A stretch of DNA of 64,000 nucleotides, from assembly GCA_036924085.1 (NCBI GenBank), contig JAVGWX010000013.1, positions 47,639,175 to 47,703,174 on the forward strand. Reading direction: 5' to 3'. A model generated the notes under the pieces. The model was not told the origin of the DNA, did not search any database, and saw only the letters and a program-made list of their open reading frames with translations. The translations under genes and the position numbers were made by a program. The stretch is from Ariolimax columbianus. Taxonomy: Eukaryota > Mollusca > Gastropoda > Stylommatophora > Arionidae. Below are positions 41,451-52,639 of the stretch, piece after piece. Positions within the stretch are counted from its first letter, which is position 1, and the number at the start of each line of letters is the position of its first letter.

Positions 41451-42614
41451 TTTGCAGCCATACTTCCCCCGGAACCCAAACACTTTGGTTTCCCGGAAGC
41501 TGCCCGCAGAGTCATCGAAGCAACTCCTGCGGATCGCTAGTCGGCATCGTTTATGGTCAGAACTACGACGGTATCTGATCGTCTTCGCGCCTCTGACTTT
41601 CGTTCTTGATTAATGAAAACATTCTTGACAAATGCTTTCGCAGTAGCTCGTCTTGCGGCGATCCAAGAATTTCACCTCTAACGCCGCAATACGAATGCCC
41701 CCGTTTGTCCCTGTTAATCATTACCTCCAGTTCCGAAAACCAACAAAATAGAACCGAGGTCCTATTCCATTATTCCATGCACCATTATTCCGGCAGCCAA
41801 GGCCTGCTTTCAACACTCTAATTTTTTCAAAGTAAACGCGCCGGCCACACAGGACGCTCAGCGAAGAGCACCCGTGGGAGAGAGCCGGCAGACGGTAGGG
41901 CAGGAGACAACGGGCAGTGAACCGGCGCGAGCCGGACCGCCCGCCTGCGCCTGAGATCCAACTACGAGCTTTTTAACTGCAACTAATATACGCTATTGGA
42001 GCTGGAATTACCGCGGCTGCTGGCACCAGACTTGCCCTCCAATAGATCCTCGTTAAAGGGTTTAAAGTGTACTCATTCCAATTACGGGGCCTCGAAAGAG
42101 TCCCGTATTGTTATTTTTCGTCACTACCTCCCCGTGCCGGGAGTGGGTAAGTTGCGCGCCTGCTGCCTTCCTTGGATGTGGTAGCCGTATCTCATGCTCC
42201 CTCTCCGGAATCGAACCCTGATAATCCCCGTTACCCGTTACAAACATGGTAGGCATGTCACGTACCATCGACATTTGATAGGGCAGACATTTGAAAGATG
42301 CGTCGCCGGCACATGAGGCCATGCGATCAGCACAAAGTTATCCAGAGTCACCAGTGGGGACGCCGCAACCCCGCGAGGGGAAACGACGATTGGTTATGAA
42401 CTAATAAAAGCGCTCTTTCCGCGAGGGTCGGAGCTTGGTAAGCATGTATTAGCTCTAGAATTGCCACAGTTATCCAAGTAGGATCGTGTCATCTAAGGAA
42501 CCTCGACTGATTTAATGAGCCATTCGCGGTTTCACCGTGAGACAGTGTGAACGTAGACATGCATGGCTTAATCTTTGAGACAAGCATATGACTACTGGCA
42601 GGATAAACCAGATA
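41377..42614 (-). rRNA. 18S rRNA, 5' ~1.24 kb, 3'-truncated
   Basis: Begins TATCTGGTTTATCCTGCCAG on the minus strand (canonical TACCTGGTTGATCCTGCCAG with two changes) and includes CATGCATGTCTACG, GCCGCGGTAATTCCAGCTCC, GGAATTGACGGAAGGGCACC and CGGCTTAATTTGACTCAACA. It breaks after CAACACGG, where 18S normally continues GAAACC. About the last third of 18S is missing. Apart from the altered 5' end most of the sequence looks well conserved, so the break may be recent. Not a functional gene as it stands. Confidence 0.95.
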
Positions 42615-43255
42615 TCTGTCGGAGACGTACGTACCGCACACACCGGTCGGCGGAGGACGTGTGTAAAAAGCCTCACTGGGATGGCCGCAGGGGACCGACT
42701 GACGGACGGACGGACGGTTGTTCCCCCTCACTCCGTCGACCTAGGACCGCCTGACAGAGGCCCCTACACACACCAGACGACCGACCGGGCTCGCTCGAGG
42801 AGGGATGGCAGCGCTCTGTGCAGAACGGATCCCAACGACCCCGGCGATGAATTTCACTGGGACGAGACAATTTGGCCTGCCGGCCTGCCCTTCTTCCGAG
42901 GGTTGGTCCCCGGGAGAACACAGGGCCTTCAGGCACGATTCCTGCTTTCCATTTGCCGGTCACAAGCTCTTTGCGAGAGTCTGACCACCAGCGAGACGAA
43001 CTGTCGAGCTCTGCTATAAGCCTTAGATAATCACCACCGACTGACAACGTTTCTTGATACGGACCAGAGCAGCGCACCTCGGCGGAGGAGATATAAAAAA
43101 AAACCGCACCCCAATAGCTCTACGGGGAGAGGCGAGCAAGCGTTTTCCGCAAGCCCGCGCTATCGCTCCGCCTGGCGGGACTGAGATCGCTTTACGAACA
43201 CTAGTTGAAATTGAATCGCGGCGGCGAGACAACTACCCCAGATCCTTACATATTC
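42615..43255 (-). other. Probable rDNA 5' external transcribed spacer
   Basis: GC-rich sequence directly upstream of the 18S 5' end, unlike the surrounding AT-rich DNA, with CGGACGGACGGACGG near 42705. The composition change back near 43250 marks a likely rDNA edge. No Pol I promoter can be recognised from sequence alone. Confidence 0.6.
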
Positions 43256-43309
43256 CATATCAGTCTCTCAAAAACTACAAAATCAATATAATGGATAGCC
43301 GGCGGTAAA

Positions 43310-43620
43310 GGTAGGAATTCCAAAGTCTGGTAAGGCTAAATGTACAGGACAAGACCCTCACCTCGGCTTCCTCGTAGCCCTCCCTGGAAACGGACTGTTT
43401 TCATTGCAGCCTAACTAACAAGGTGAGGGATCGACGTGATCACCGTAGTAGTGAGCGACACGCAGATAAAGTCATGCATAGCACAACTGCTTGGACGACC
43501 CCAGGTCACCTTCACCAGCACGCACGGGATGTGAGGAAAGCTACTGCAACCAGTGACTTAACGTCCTTTTCAGTGCACACAAAAGAGTAAGCCTACTCAT
43601 TGTGGGCATTGGAAACAACG
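43310..43620 (+). mobile_element. Family V copy with less than one VNTR unit
   Basis: AAAGTCTGGTAAGGC start, then body ACGGACTGTTTTCATTGCAG, AACTAACAAGGTGAGGGATC, GACGTGATCACCGTAGTAGT and GACACGCAGATAAAGTCATG, end TACTCATTGTGGGCATTGGA and a degenerate AACAACG tail. An R copy starts a few bases on. Confidence 0.88.
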
Positions 43621-43624
43621 ACGA

Positions 43625-43990
43625 TAGCCTGGGAGAAGCGCATGAGCAGCAGTGGTCAGCGACCCATAGCTAACTGCTAGCGTCAGGGCCAGTGAACCTG
43701 AGCTGCCAGGACCCTCCTACACCTCCACGAGGTGATCCGGGATAACAAGAAGTAACAGAGCAGACTGGCTTAGGAGAAAAGATCGAAGAGGGAAGACTAA
43801 CCCAGTACTAAAGAAATGCCTGCTGTCGAAGACGGATGTGTCGGACCGAACAGAGCAGTTAAGCTGTAACCAAGCGACACAACGAATTATCTTTTCCTTA
43901 CTACATCCTGCTACTTGCAAAACCCTGTGCAGGGCTTTATAGCGGAAGATTGAGAACGAACGCAGAAGAAGAAGAAGAAGAAAAAGAAGA
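43625..43990 (+). mobile_element. Family R copy, full length, with (GAA)n tail
   Basis: GAAGCGCATGAGCAGCAGTG, CTAACTGCTAGCGTCAGGGC, CCTACACCTCCACGAGGTGA, AACAGAGCAGACTGGCTTAG, GAAGACGGATGTGTCGGACC, TTGCAAAACCCTGTGCAGGG, then GAGAACGAACGCAGAAG and (GAA)n to about 43990. Directly downstream of V. Confidence 0.9.
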
Positions 43991-43999
43991 AGAAGAAAA

Positions 44000-44020
44000 G
44001 AATAATAATAATAAGAACAG
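44000..44020. repeat. (AAT)n tract
   Basis: GAATAATAATAATAAG directly after the R (GAA)n tail. Confidence 0.85.
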
Positions 44021-44074
44021 CATGTCTGAGGCACTCATGAATTACCAGCTACAATTTCAAGAGACTGAAAATTC

Positions 44075-44470
44075 AGTGAATTCCTGCGCACTGCAATATA
44101 CACGGAAATAAGGAGGTAGAAAGATTAGCAAAAGCGGGTGAAATCAAACCCCAAACTGAAGACAAAGCTAAATATGAATAAATGAAAACAATGTTAAAAA
44201 TTCGCTTTCAAGACAAATAGCACAGAAAATACACATGATCTGATATAGCACAAGCCTACTACTCTTTGCAAAGGAGAGATCATGTTACAATATTGAGACT
44301 GTAACTGGCCACTGCAAACAGACAACAAATATTTTCCACAAATTACAAATTGATTCACATGCAGGGAGAACAAATAAACAGTGGATAATGTCGTAATGGT
44401 CTGCCGGCTCCCCCAAAGGAGAGCGGGGGACATGCCCTCCCTAGCCCAATTGTGAGATAAACTGTATAGC
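44075..44470 (+). mobile_element. Jockey-like LINE RNase H 3' fragment
   Basis: Reading: IPAHCNIHGNKEVERLAKAG (last RNase H region), then KAKYE, AQAYYSLQRRDHVTILRL and HKLQIDSHAG, the post-RNase H segment of Jockey-like LINEs. Stops and frameshifts. The Asp after NKE is lost (NKEVERL for NEEADRL). Confidence 0.75.
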
Positions 44471-44649
44471 AGCGATAGAAGCTAGAGAAAGACAGTCGGG
44501 CTTGCGAAGGAAATATATGCTATTAATTGAGACCAAGCGAAGAATAAATAGAGAATTACAAAAAGAAAGAAAAGTTAGTTGCCCATCACCAAGCGATGAT
44601 GACGACATCATAAAACAGCTTTTGTAAAACGCTGTATTTGGATTATAGT

Positions 44650-44885
44650 GAGCAAGACGCTGCGCTGGTCATCAACCTAACTCTCTGGTCCCGAACTGCA
44701 TTGGGCCAGTGGCAAGACATAAGTCAAGAGGACTGAAAATGATTCAGGATGCAGGCATTCTGGTCCTACCACTTTTGAGACCAGGGGTATCTTGAAACCT
44801 GCGCGGCTCGAACCTACACCACTTCCGTTCATCGCTTTGAGAGGCGAGTGCCTTACCTCTCGACCGCATGGATCCCTCCCTACAT
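44650..44885 (-). mobile_element. SINE-D copy
   Basis: On minus: head CATGCGGTCGAGAGGTAAGG, B-box-like GGTTCGAGCCG, body CCTGGTCTCAAAAGTGGTAG, GACTTATGTCTTGCCACTGG, end GAGAGTTAGGTTGATGACCA. Confidence 0.78.
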
Positions 44886-46109
44886 TTAGGAGGGCCCAGC
44901 AAACGTTATTTAGTATGTCATGGGCTATAAGATTAGATACTACATCCCTCTGCTTGACAGAGCGCATCAAAAGCAAGCACCGCAGCACAAGTAGCGTATA
45001 TCAACAACAACAGCTAATTTTTTTTTCTTCATAGGAAACTTAAAAACAGAAGACTTACATCAAAAACAAAAGAAAGCGCAGAATACCTAGATGGACTGAA
45101 ACAAGTTCATTGAAACGTAAAAGAAACATAAAGATAAAGATAAAAAAGACAAAAAAGTTAAAGAAGAAGAAACGAGAGAAATACAAAAAGGAGAAAGGAA
45201 AGAGAATGAAAACAGAAGGACAACCCAGGGGATCAGAAAGTGAAAACAGGGAGAAGGTAAAGGTAGAGTAAAAGAACTTACTTACTTAGTCGCTCCTCTT
45301 CTACCTTGAGGTGTAGAGTAAAAGAACAAGATGAAAAAAGTAGAAGAAGAGCAGGATTAAAAATGAAGAAGTAAAAAGAGATGACGAAAACGTAGACGCA
45401 ACTGATAAAGGATATAAAAATGGGACGAAGAAAAAGAAAAGGAAAAAGCAGCAATAACATAAAACGAAGAAAATGTGGAAAATAAATACAGAAGTAGCTT
45501 GCTAAAAAAAAAAGAAAAAGAAAAACATACGGAGGTAGACAGGGAACAAAAAGACAGATAGAACACAAAGCCAAAGAAATATAAAAGATAAGGAAACGTA
45601 TCAACAATAAGAGAAAAATGGGAAAATAAAGAAGAAGGAATACGACCAGAAAGTTAAAGATTAGAAAGATTGGAAAAGAGTAGCAAAAAAATAACCCCAA
45701 TATGTTGGCTGAAGAGAAATTAGAAGTGACTCGCATTCCCCTAGAACTCAAGATAACCGTCTTAAAAATCAAAGTCGAATGTTGAATAATCAGAGATCGG
45801 ACGCGAAGCTGTTTTGTCAGGTACGATCAGTGAACGCGCCCAAGGGGAATTGACAGGTATGTGCTACTAGAGGAAGCAGGTGAGGAAGAAACAGGAGACA
45901 CGAAGGAAGAAGCTGTTTTGGGAAAAAGTAATTGATAAGAGTTAGGTTTCGGCTTGGGGAAACCTTCTTTTGTAAGTTGATTCTCTCAGAGAAAGTATGG
46001 AACGTGTCCCAGTTTATTCTCTTACTTCCTTGTTTTCTTTGTGGCTCTTTTATACCCTATGTATGTAGAGGTCTTTTGTATATATTTGTAATCTAGTGTC
46101 CAGGCAGTA
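44886..46109. other. A-rich region, no gene recognised
   Basis: From about 45040 to 45780 the plus strand is rich in AAAGAAAA and GAAGAA words. A 164-codon minus frame (45278-45772) is open but is only Phe/Leu/Ser-rich low-complexity. No splice or domain evidence. Confidence 0.4.
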
Positions 46110-46625
46110 TAAGATCAAGTTGGTCAAGGTAGGGGACCGAACGATTACCAACCTTCGTTTTGCAGATGACATCGACGGATTGGCTGACACAGAAGCGGAA
46201 CTCTGGGAATGGGTCAGAAGACTCTTGACTATGGCATAACGATTAATGCTCGAAAGGCAAAATTAATAACCAACAACGCCGAGGGTTTCAATCTTCAGTG
46301 AGGTAAAAGCTAATGGCTATGAAATTGAAGTGGTCGACCATTTTAAATATCTGGGTTTGATTGTCAGTGATGAAAAATCAAAATGTGAAGTGTTAGCCAG
46401 AATAGCACAGACAATAGCGGCGCTTGCACGGCTCAATTAACAAAATTTGGCAAGATAAACGGTTAGCCATATGCACGAAGATCAGATTAATGCGTGTATT
46501 GGTCCTGCTAATATTCCTCTATGCTTGTGAGACATGGACAATTACAGCTTACCTGCAGCGAAGGATATATGCCTTGGAGATTAAATGTTTCCGAAGACTC
46601 CTAAATGAGGATATACCAAAAGGAA
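46110..46625 (+). mobile_element. RTE-like LINE RT fragment
   Basis: Frames read RTITNLRFADDIDGLADTEA (catalytic FADD intact), KANGYEIEVVDHFKYLGLIV, LNKIWQDKRLAICTKIRLMR and LVLLIFLYACETWTITAYLQ, then RRIYALEIKCFRRLL. It holds motif C through the thumb, broken by frameshifts. Both ends truncated. Confidence 0.82.
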
Positions 46626-46854
46626 TTACAAGAGCAACATGCCCTGTCTTTTCACATTTTCATCACTCACGAAAAGTCTTTCATCAAGGTGGTATAAAAA
46701 ATTATGCTCAAGGCTAAACCATGAGCACACGCTATCGCAGTTGCTACCTTGTCTATCGTCACTCGCATTCAACTTGAACCATCTCCCCCCCCCCCCCCAC
46801 CCTCCGCATAAAAGCAACTGTTCTGATCGTAATAGCACGACCAGATCGTGCTTC

Positions 46855-47097
46855 GTCAGCAATTTGGGAGTCCATGAGAAAACGCATAGACTCAGTTATG
46901 TGTCAGCAATCTTTGAGAGTCCATGAGAAAACGTATGGACTCAGCTATGTGTCAGCAATCTTTGAGAGTCCATGAGAAAACGTATGGACTCAGTTATGTG
47001 TCAGCAATCTTTGAGAGTCCATGAGAAAACATATAGACTCAGTTATGTGTCAGCAATCTTTGAGAGTCCATGAGGAAACGTATGGACTCTGTTATGC
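46855..47097. repeat. 49-bp array, ~5 copies
   Basis: Units contain GTCAGCAATCTTTGAGAGTC and CATGAGAAAACGTATGGACT. Confidence 0.95.
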
Positions 47098-47124
47098 ACC
47101 GTATTACGCGACAATCACATCTCA

Positions 47125-47500
47125 CCGTTGTTGTTGTTATTATGTGTTGTTGTGTGTTGTTGTTGTCTAATGCCCACAGTGAATAAGTTTGCTCTTTTGT
47201 GCGCCCTGAAAAGGGCGTTAAGTGGCGGGTTGTAGTAGCTTTCCTCACACCCCGAGCATGCTGATGAAAGTGGACCGAGATCCCCCAGGCGGTTGTGCTA
47301 TGTTTGGCTTCATCTGCGTGGCGCTTACTACTACGGGAATCACATCGATCCACATCTCGTCATACAGGCTGTCTTGAAAACAGATTGTTTCCAGGGAACG
47401 CTACATAGAAGAGAAAGTGTAGTATTTGTCAGTATATTGTGTCTGACCCTGACGCGACATCCTGGTCATTATGTTCTGCCTGACTGGACTAGCGTTTCAG
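47125..47500 (-). mobile_element. Family V copy, subfamily 2
   Basis: (TTG)n-type tail at 47127-47168, body TTAAGTGGCGGGTTGTAGTA, CACACCCCGAGCATGCTGAT and ACGGGAATCACATCGATCCA, unit region CCTGACGCGACATCCTGG. Confidence 0.87.
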
Positions 47501-48104
47501 TTCCCAATTCCCATCGTAAACAAGTAGCAAATCATTGTGCATATCCTTAGAAAAGTTATATTGTCCACCATACAGAAAACAATAAATAAATAACTAAAAA
47601 AATGGATAAAAAATACAACCAAACCAGTACAATGACACGCTGTTCTTTGATTGTACACTCAATGATCACGGACGCCATTTTTTGGTTGAGCTGCGCACGT
47701 GCATGTGACACATAACGTCTGCTACTTGCAGTAATCAAGGATCTGTACGTTGCTGCCACCAATTGACATTTTAAGAAATTACAATCTACATTTTTCAGCT
47801 ATGCCATACACGTTTGTGACCTTCTAACTGACTTATCATAGTGTTTAAGATAGACTTGATGAGCGGGTTAGAGACAACGTGAGTGTTATGTCCTTCCCCA
47901 CTACGACCCAACATATAAATGTTTGAAAAGGAAGGACATCTTCTGTCGTTTAAGGGTCGAGTACACAGAAAGCTTGCTTCTCACTGCAAAAGTGCTACTA
48001 GGTTTGTTTCCCGGCTGCGACAGCTCTAATCGACACATCTGAAAATGTTCCCAGACGGACAGTTAGATAAGGCAAGCCAGAAGGAAGAGGAGTTTGTCAT
48101 TGTC
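47501..48104. other. Unassigned sequence
   Basis: No motif or repeat partner noticed. Confidence 0.35.
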
Positions 48105-48195
48105 TTAACTTAACTTAACTTAATTTAACTTAACTTAACCTCTTTATACTGGCAAATAAGGCTCTGCAGAGCCTCTATTCAATTAGTTTTTTTGA
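48105..48195 (-). mobile_element. CR1-like LINE 3' end with (TTAAG)n tail
   Basis: On minus: CTCTGCAGAGCC, GCCAGTATAAAGAGGTTAAG, then repeated TTAAG units. Matches the CR1 terminus at 14240-14278 and 54110-54150. Confidence 0.8.
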
Positions 48196-48537
48196 CGGTT
48201 GTTAACCGAAGCGCGAGTACATCTTAATAGACTCGAACATTAGAGCACAGTAGACCCGCAGCCTGATAGGCGCTGTCTATGCTGCTTTTAACATACCACC
48301 TAACCGTGACCGGTGTTATGCTTTGTGACACAGTAAGTCGCCTCTTAGGACATGCTCTTTGTAGTACAGTGGTGCTATTCTTTTCCTTATCATACAAGGA
48401 TCCCGGCGGGCCAATCGGAAATCTTCTATGCACCATTGATCACCTCATCCCCTCCCTCCTAAACACAATAGGTCAAGACATTATACAATTAAATCGGTGC
48501 AGAAGACGTGGAAGTCAATGAGCCGACAATAGGGAGA

Positions 48538-48597
48538 CGGCGTGGGCCACTGGTTAAGTGATACGGCTCACAATCCGAAGGTGCTGGGTTCAGTAGA
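48538..48597 (+). mobile_element. SINE-C 5' head only
   Basis: GACGGCGTGGGCCACTGGTT, AAGTGATACGGCTCACAATC, GAAGGTGCTGGGTTC: the copy stops inside the B box, and the 23-bp array begins there. Confidence 0.8.
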
Positions 48598-49130
48598 ACA
48601 GTGAATTAGCGGACAGTAGCACAGTGAATGGGCGGACAGCAGCACAGTGAATGAGGGGACAGCAGCACAGTGAATGAGGGGACATCAGCACAGTGATTTG
48701 GTGGACAGCAGCACAGTGAATGAGGGGACATCAGCACAGTGAATGGGTGGACAGCAGCACAGTGAATGGGCGGACAGCAGCACAGTGAATGGGCGGACAG
48801 CAGCACAGTGAATGAGGAGACAGCAGCACAGTGAATGAGGGGACAGCAGCACAGTGAATGGGTGGACCGCAGCACAGTGAATGAGTGGACAGCAGCACAG
48901 TGAAGGTGCGAACAGCAGCACAGTGAATGGGCGGACAGCAGAACAGTAATTGAGTGGACAGCAGCACAGTGAATGTACTGAAAGCAGCCAGTGAATGAGC
49001 AGACAGCAACACAGTGGAAGAGCTGAAAGCAGCCAGTGAATGAGCAGACAGCAACACAGTGAAAGAGCTGAAAGCAGCCAGTGAATGGGTGGACAGCAGC
49101 ACAGTGAATGGGTCGACAGCAGCACAGTTA
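48598..49130. repeat. 23-bp minisatellite, ~23 copies
   Basis: Units of AGCAGCACAGTGAATG plus a variable GGCGGAC, GAGGGGAC or GGTGGAC. 23 is not a multiple of 3, so the open minus-strand frames cycle through all three phases (Cys/His/Ser/Leu strings). Confidence 0.96.
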
Positions 49131-49390
49131 ATGAGCCGATAACAGTCAGCGACTCATAGAGGACTGTGTGCGTCATTCAGCGAGCTATCGCTGACGGAGG
49201 CCCAGCTCCACTTCTAAAAGGCCGGTAAACTGTCTGCACTTGTATGGTCTGGTTATAAGAATAGGAATCGTAGAGGGAAGTCCAACCCGGTTTGAAAAAT
49301 GGACTTCGCTGAAAAATGATGCGTATAAATCGAAAAAGGCAGAAATCGCAGCCTCGCTGTAAACTACAACACGCCGTCATTGTACCTTAT
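49131..49390 (+). mobile_element. Family R copy, diverged
   Basis: AACAGTCAGCGACTCATAG head, AAGTCCAACCCGGTTTGAAA, GGCAGAAATCGCAGCCTCGC and TGTAAACTACAACACGCCGT. It follows the 23-bp array directly. Confidence 0.65.
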
Positions 49391-50394
49391 TAGAACGAAT
49401 ATTTCAAAGCTACAGCAGTCTAGTCTTATCTTATCAACTTGCGACTTGAGGTGTAGTGGGGAGCAATAGTTTTCTGTCCAGGGCCAGACACGCCGCTGAA
49501 ATGGTCGTCATCCTATGACGATTTAGAATAAACGCAACATTTCCTATCCAACTAGTTCTCGGTCTGCCATGACTGTGCTGTAGTCGCACATGGGTAGTTG
49601 GTCATGGTTATGCTCATGGGGGTGACCGAACCACTTCATCCCTCACTATCAGTGCAGGTTCCAGCTTCAATTATTTTTCAGACATCTTCCATCATTCTGT
49701 CTCTCCAGCTACAGCGATACTAATTTTAAAAGTTGACAAAAACATAATAGATAACGGCTCAGTGACCGAACCTGGACAAAAAACATAACGAAACCTACGT
49801 TACTTCCTCAAGATCTTCGTAAGGGACCACCCCAAAAAAGACAGAAAACAACTAACAAATCACACACAAAAAATCAAAACATTATGTAAAATGTGCGATA
49901 AAAGTTCGACGCCATTAACAGGATGTGTCAGAAAATTGTTAGAACGAACGCAAATAGAACAAGCACAACAACATTTCCAACACTTCATCACTGACTACAG
50001 AGTCAAATATAAAAGTACCTTTACTTTTTCTAACTTTAAATCTTCGTTTTCTGCCAGATTTTATTTTGCGATCTGTTTTATCTGATGCTGCAACTTGCGC
50101 TCAAATAGATTTAAGTTGTTCAATAATTAGTCAATGAAAATGTCCAGGATTCTGATGCTGTTATATCTAGACTGTTATATCCAGGTGTAGAGATCGCCGC
50201 TGGATTCACTGTTCGGCTTGCGGTTCAGGAGTTTTAATGCCAATGACCTCGTCTACATTATTGTATCCCCAGCAGCACCTCCATGAGAGAGCCCCTGTTT
50301 CTTACAGAGCCTGCTGTGGTGCGCGACTGAGTAACCGGCGGTATAACTGGGTGGGCAGATTGGGCTTATTAGGCTTGGTTGGCAGCCAATCTAA
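49391..50394. other. Unassigned sequence
   Basis: 49480-49720 may hold a decayed LINE 3' end on the minus strand (TGGAGAGACAGAATGATGGA type words). I cannot support that firmly. Nothing else noticed. Confidence 0.3.
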
Positions 50395-50895
50395 GAGAAG
50401 GTAAACTATGACTCTAAAACCGGGTAGACAAAGCTCGTTTGCCTGTTCTGGCAGTACGCCTGGAAGAGGAGGAACTCTGATTTTAAACCCACAAGTCCCA
50501 GGGAGTGCTGGCTAGTCTTGGGGCGATGAGAGTATCATCGGATGTCTCGAGTAACTAGCATCTGCGGGGAACGACTTCACTGCCTTATGGAAACATCGGG
50601 ATAATGTAGGTCTACGGAAGTAGAGCGCGAGGCTACCATTTGAGGGATTACGGCCGGACGCCTGTTAGCCGGAATCCCGCCCAAATTCTCAGCACCACTG
50701 CAATGGGAGGCTTCGATATGGTCGGAACCTGGGGATCGCGCCTCACCCTACCAGGTCGAGCCACAGAAAGAGGTCTCTTCCATCCGCTGATCAAAGCAGG
50801 GCGGATAGCTGCTCGATATTCACCCTATACGGCGATGGGGTGCGAAACCACCAACATAAGACTTAGTTCTTGGTCGGGGTGTCGAAAACAGTAGA
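50395..50895 (+). rRNA. 28S rRNA 3'-region fragment, diverged, opposite strand
   Basis: From about 50612 the plus strand reads GAGCGCGAGGCTACCATTTG, AGGGATTACGGCCGGACGCC, CCGGAATCCCGCCC, TCGATATTCACCCTATACGG, AAGACTTAGTTCTTGGTCGG and GGGTGTCGAAAACAGTAGAC, parallel to 40892-40560 on the minus strand. A weaker match, GTAAACTATGACTCT, near 50401 recalls the 28S word GAGTAACTATGACTCT, so older 28S sequence may extend left. Clearly a pseudogene. Confidence 0.82.
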
Positions 50896-51249
50896 CTAGG
50901 TTGTACAATGTTTAGTGCGTCAATCAACAGCCCAATGTATCGATAAAGAATTGTTTTATAAGACACCTTCCATAAAGGTACGCCCTTGCTGTAGAAAGCA
51001 AATCTGGGATGTGAGAGGTGTCATAGAAACACAAGGACAACATAAATAAAAAATAAGTCTGGAACTTGCGCAAAACAGATGCGTACTTACTATCCATGCC
51101 GGGAAACCTCACAAAATAATAGTTGTCCATCACAAGTGATGAAGACCACTCTCTTTGTTCAGCCGTGTGGACAGTCGTATCTCTTGCTGTGTCCGCTGAA
51201 ATGGGTGACTTGCGCGGTTATTTGTATTAAAGTTAGGAAGAAACTGCGC

Positions 51250-51420
51250 CTTTTTGTCAACCTCACTCACAGAGCCTAAGCTACCTTTTGCCAGTGGCAA
51301 GACATTCATCGAGACGACTGGAGATAGCATAGAATGCAGATTTTGCCTCAGGGAAACCGAAGCCTTTCCGTAAACATGTAACCCGCAGGGTAGAAAGGTG
51401 GGATGGCATCTAACGCAGTT
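51250..51420 (-). mobile_element. SINE-D fragment, decayed
   Basis: GCCAGTGGCAAGACATTCAT, CGAGACGACTGGAGATAGCA and CAACCTCACTCACAGAGCC match the SINE-D body. The head is unrecognisable. Confidence 0.6.
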
Positions 51421-52244
51421 TGTCGTGCCTTTTCGATAACCACAAGAGGTCGTATGGACAACACTCAGCGTGTGAGTGGGTCTGGCATCTCTCCCCAGCT
51501 GTATTGAACTCATCATAGTAGCATCTAAAATTCCCACACGCCAAATTCGCGAAGGTGAACCGGCAGAACTACGTCACAGGTATAAGCGTAGTGCCATTCA
51601 GACGGCGTCCAGACCAGGATAAACGGATGGAAGAAATCACAAAAAAAGAACGAAATAACAAGTCCAGACGGAAAACAACACCACGTTTCAGTGAACACAA
51701 GTGAAGTCGTCGACTAGTGTGAATTCCATGCAAATCCGTGGTCTAGCGGCATCCATAATGATCCAAAACAGTAGAGAAATGTAGACAAGCAGCCAGTTAT
51801 GGCGCCATCTTTGCCAGATTTACCTCACAAAATATTGATACAGAAATCATCTGTTCTGGAGGCGCTTTCATTTTCTGCTACAAGATCCGTCAAAGTGTTT
51901 GGTTCTTGCATTCTTGGGCAGTTATATAGACGTTCGGAGTCTTGGATGGCTTCGTATTTGCAGACACCATCGGACGCATATCCCCATTTGTTCAAGTTCG
52001 ATCTATAACTGGACATTCCCATTTTTATTCGGTTTAGGGCTCTCCACGCAGGGTATGGCATATTAAGCCCTGCTGCTAGTTTTTATTTGATCTCCAATCA
52101 TTCCTCACCACATCATGTACGCCATTTTTAGGTTCTGTTTTGCTCCGGTTTCTGGTCTATTAGCAGTTCCGTTTGTAAGAAACTTTTCTTTGATTTCATT
52201 CGTCTCTCTTCTGGATTATATCTAAACAAAGGGGTTGTTTTAGA
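51421..52244. other. Unassigned sequence
   Basis: No motif or repeat partner noticed. Confidence 0.35.
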
Positions 52245-52620
52245 AAATAAACTGTACATCCGTGAGTGATAGTCCTGGCTCCCAACTGTACATCCGTGAG
52301 TGACAGTCCTGGCTCCCAAATGTACATCCGTGAGTGACAGTCCTTGCTCCCAACTGAACATCCGTGAGTGACAGTCCTGGCTCCCAACTGTACATCCGTG
52401 AGTGATAGTCCTGGTTCCCAACTGTACATCCGTGAGTGATAGTCCTGGCTCCCAACTGTACATCCGTGAGTGATAGTCCTGGCTCCCAACTGTACATCCG
52501 TGAGTGATAGTCCTGGCTCCCAACTGTACATCCGTGAGTGATAGTCCTGGCTCCCAACTGTACATCCGTGAGTGACAGTCCTGGCTCCCAACTGTACATC
52601 CGTGAGTGATAGTCCTGGCC
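52245..52620. repeat. 34-bp minisatellite, ~11 copies
   Basis: Units of GTACATCCGTGAGTGATAGT and CCTGGCTCCCAACT. The three minus frames are all open (THGC, DVQL, HSRM motifs cycling), an artefact of a stop-free monomer. Confidence 0.96.
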
Positions 52621-52639
52621 ATGGCATCTCTCTAACCCA

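Noticed and set aside
41377..42614. Functional 18S gene or bacterial 16S contamination
   Set aside because: Eukaryotic 18S 5' end and variable regions, but it is cut at ~1.24 kb and fused to 28S pieces, with flanking repeats like the rest of the window.
45278..45772. 164-codon membrane-like minus protein
   Set aside because: The plus strand is A-rich low complexity, so the minus frame is Phe/Leu/Ser by composition only.
48606..49176. Cys-rich repetitive proteins on the minus strand
   Set aside because: 23-bp array read in shifting phases.
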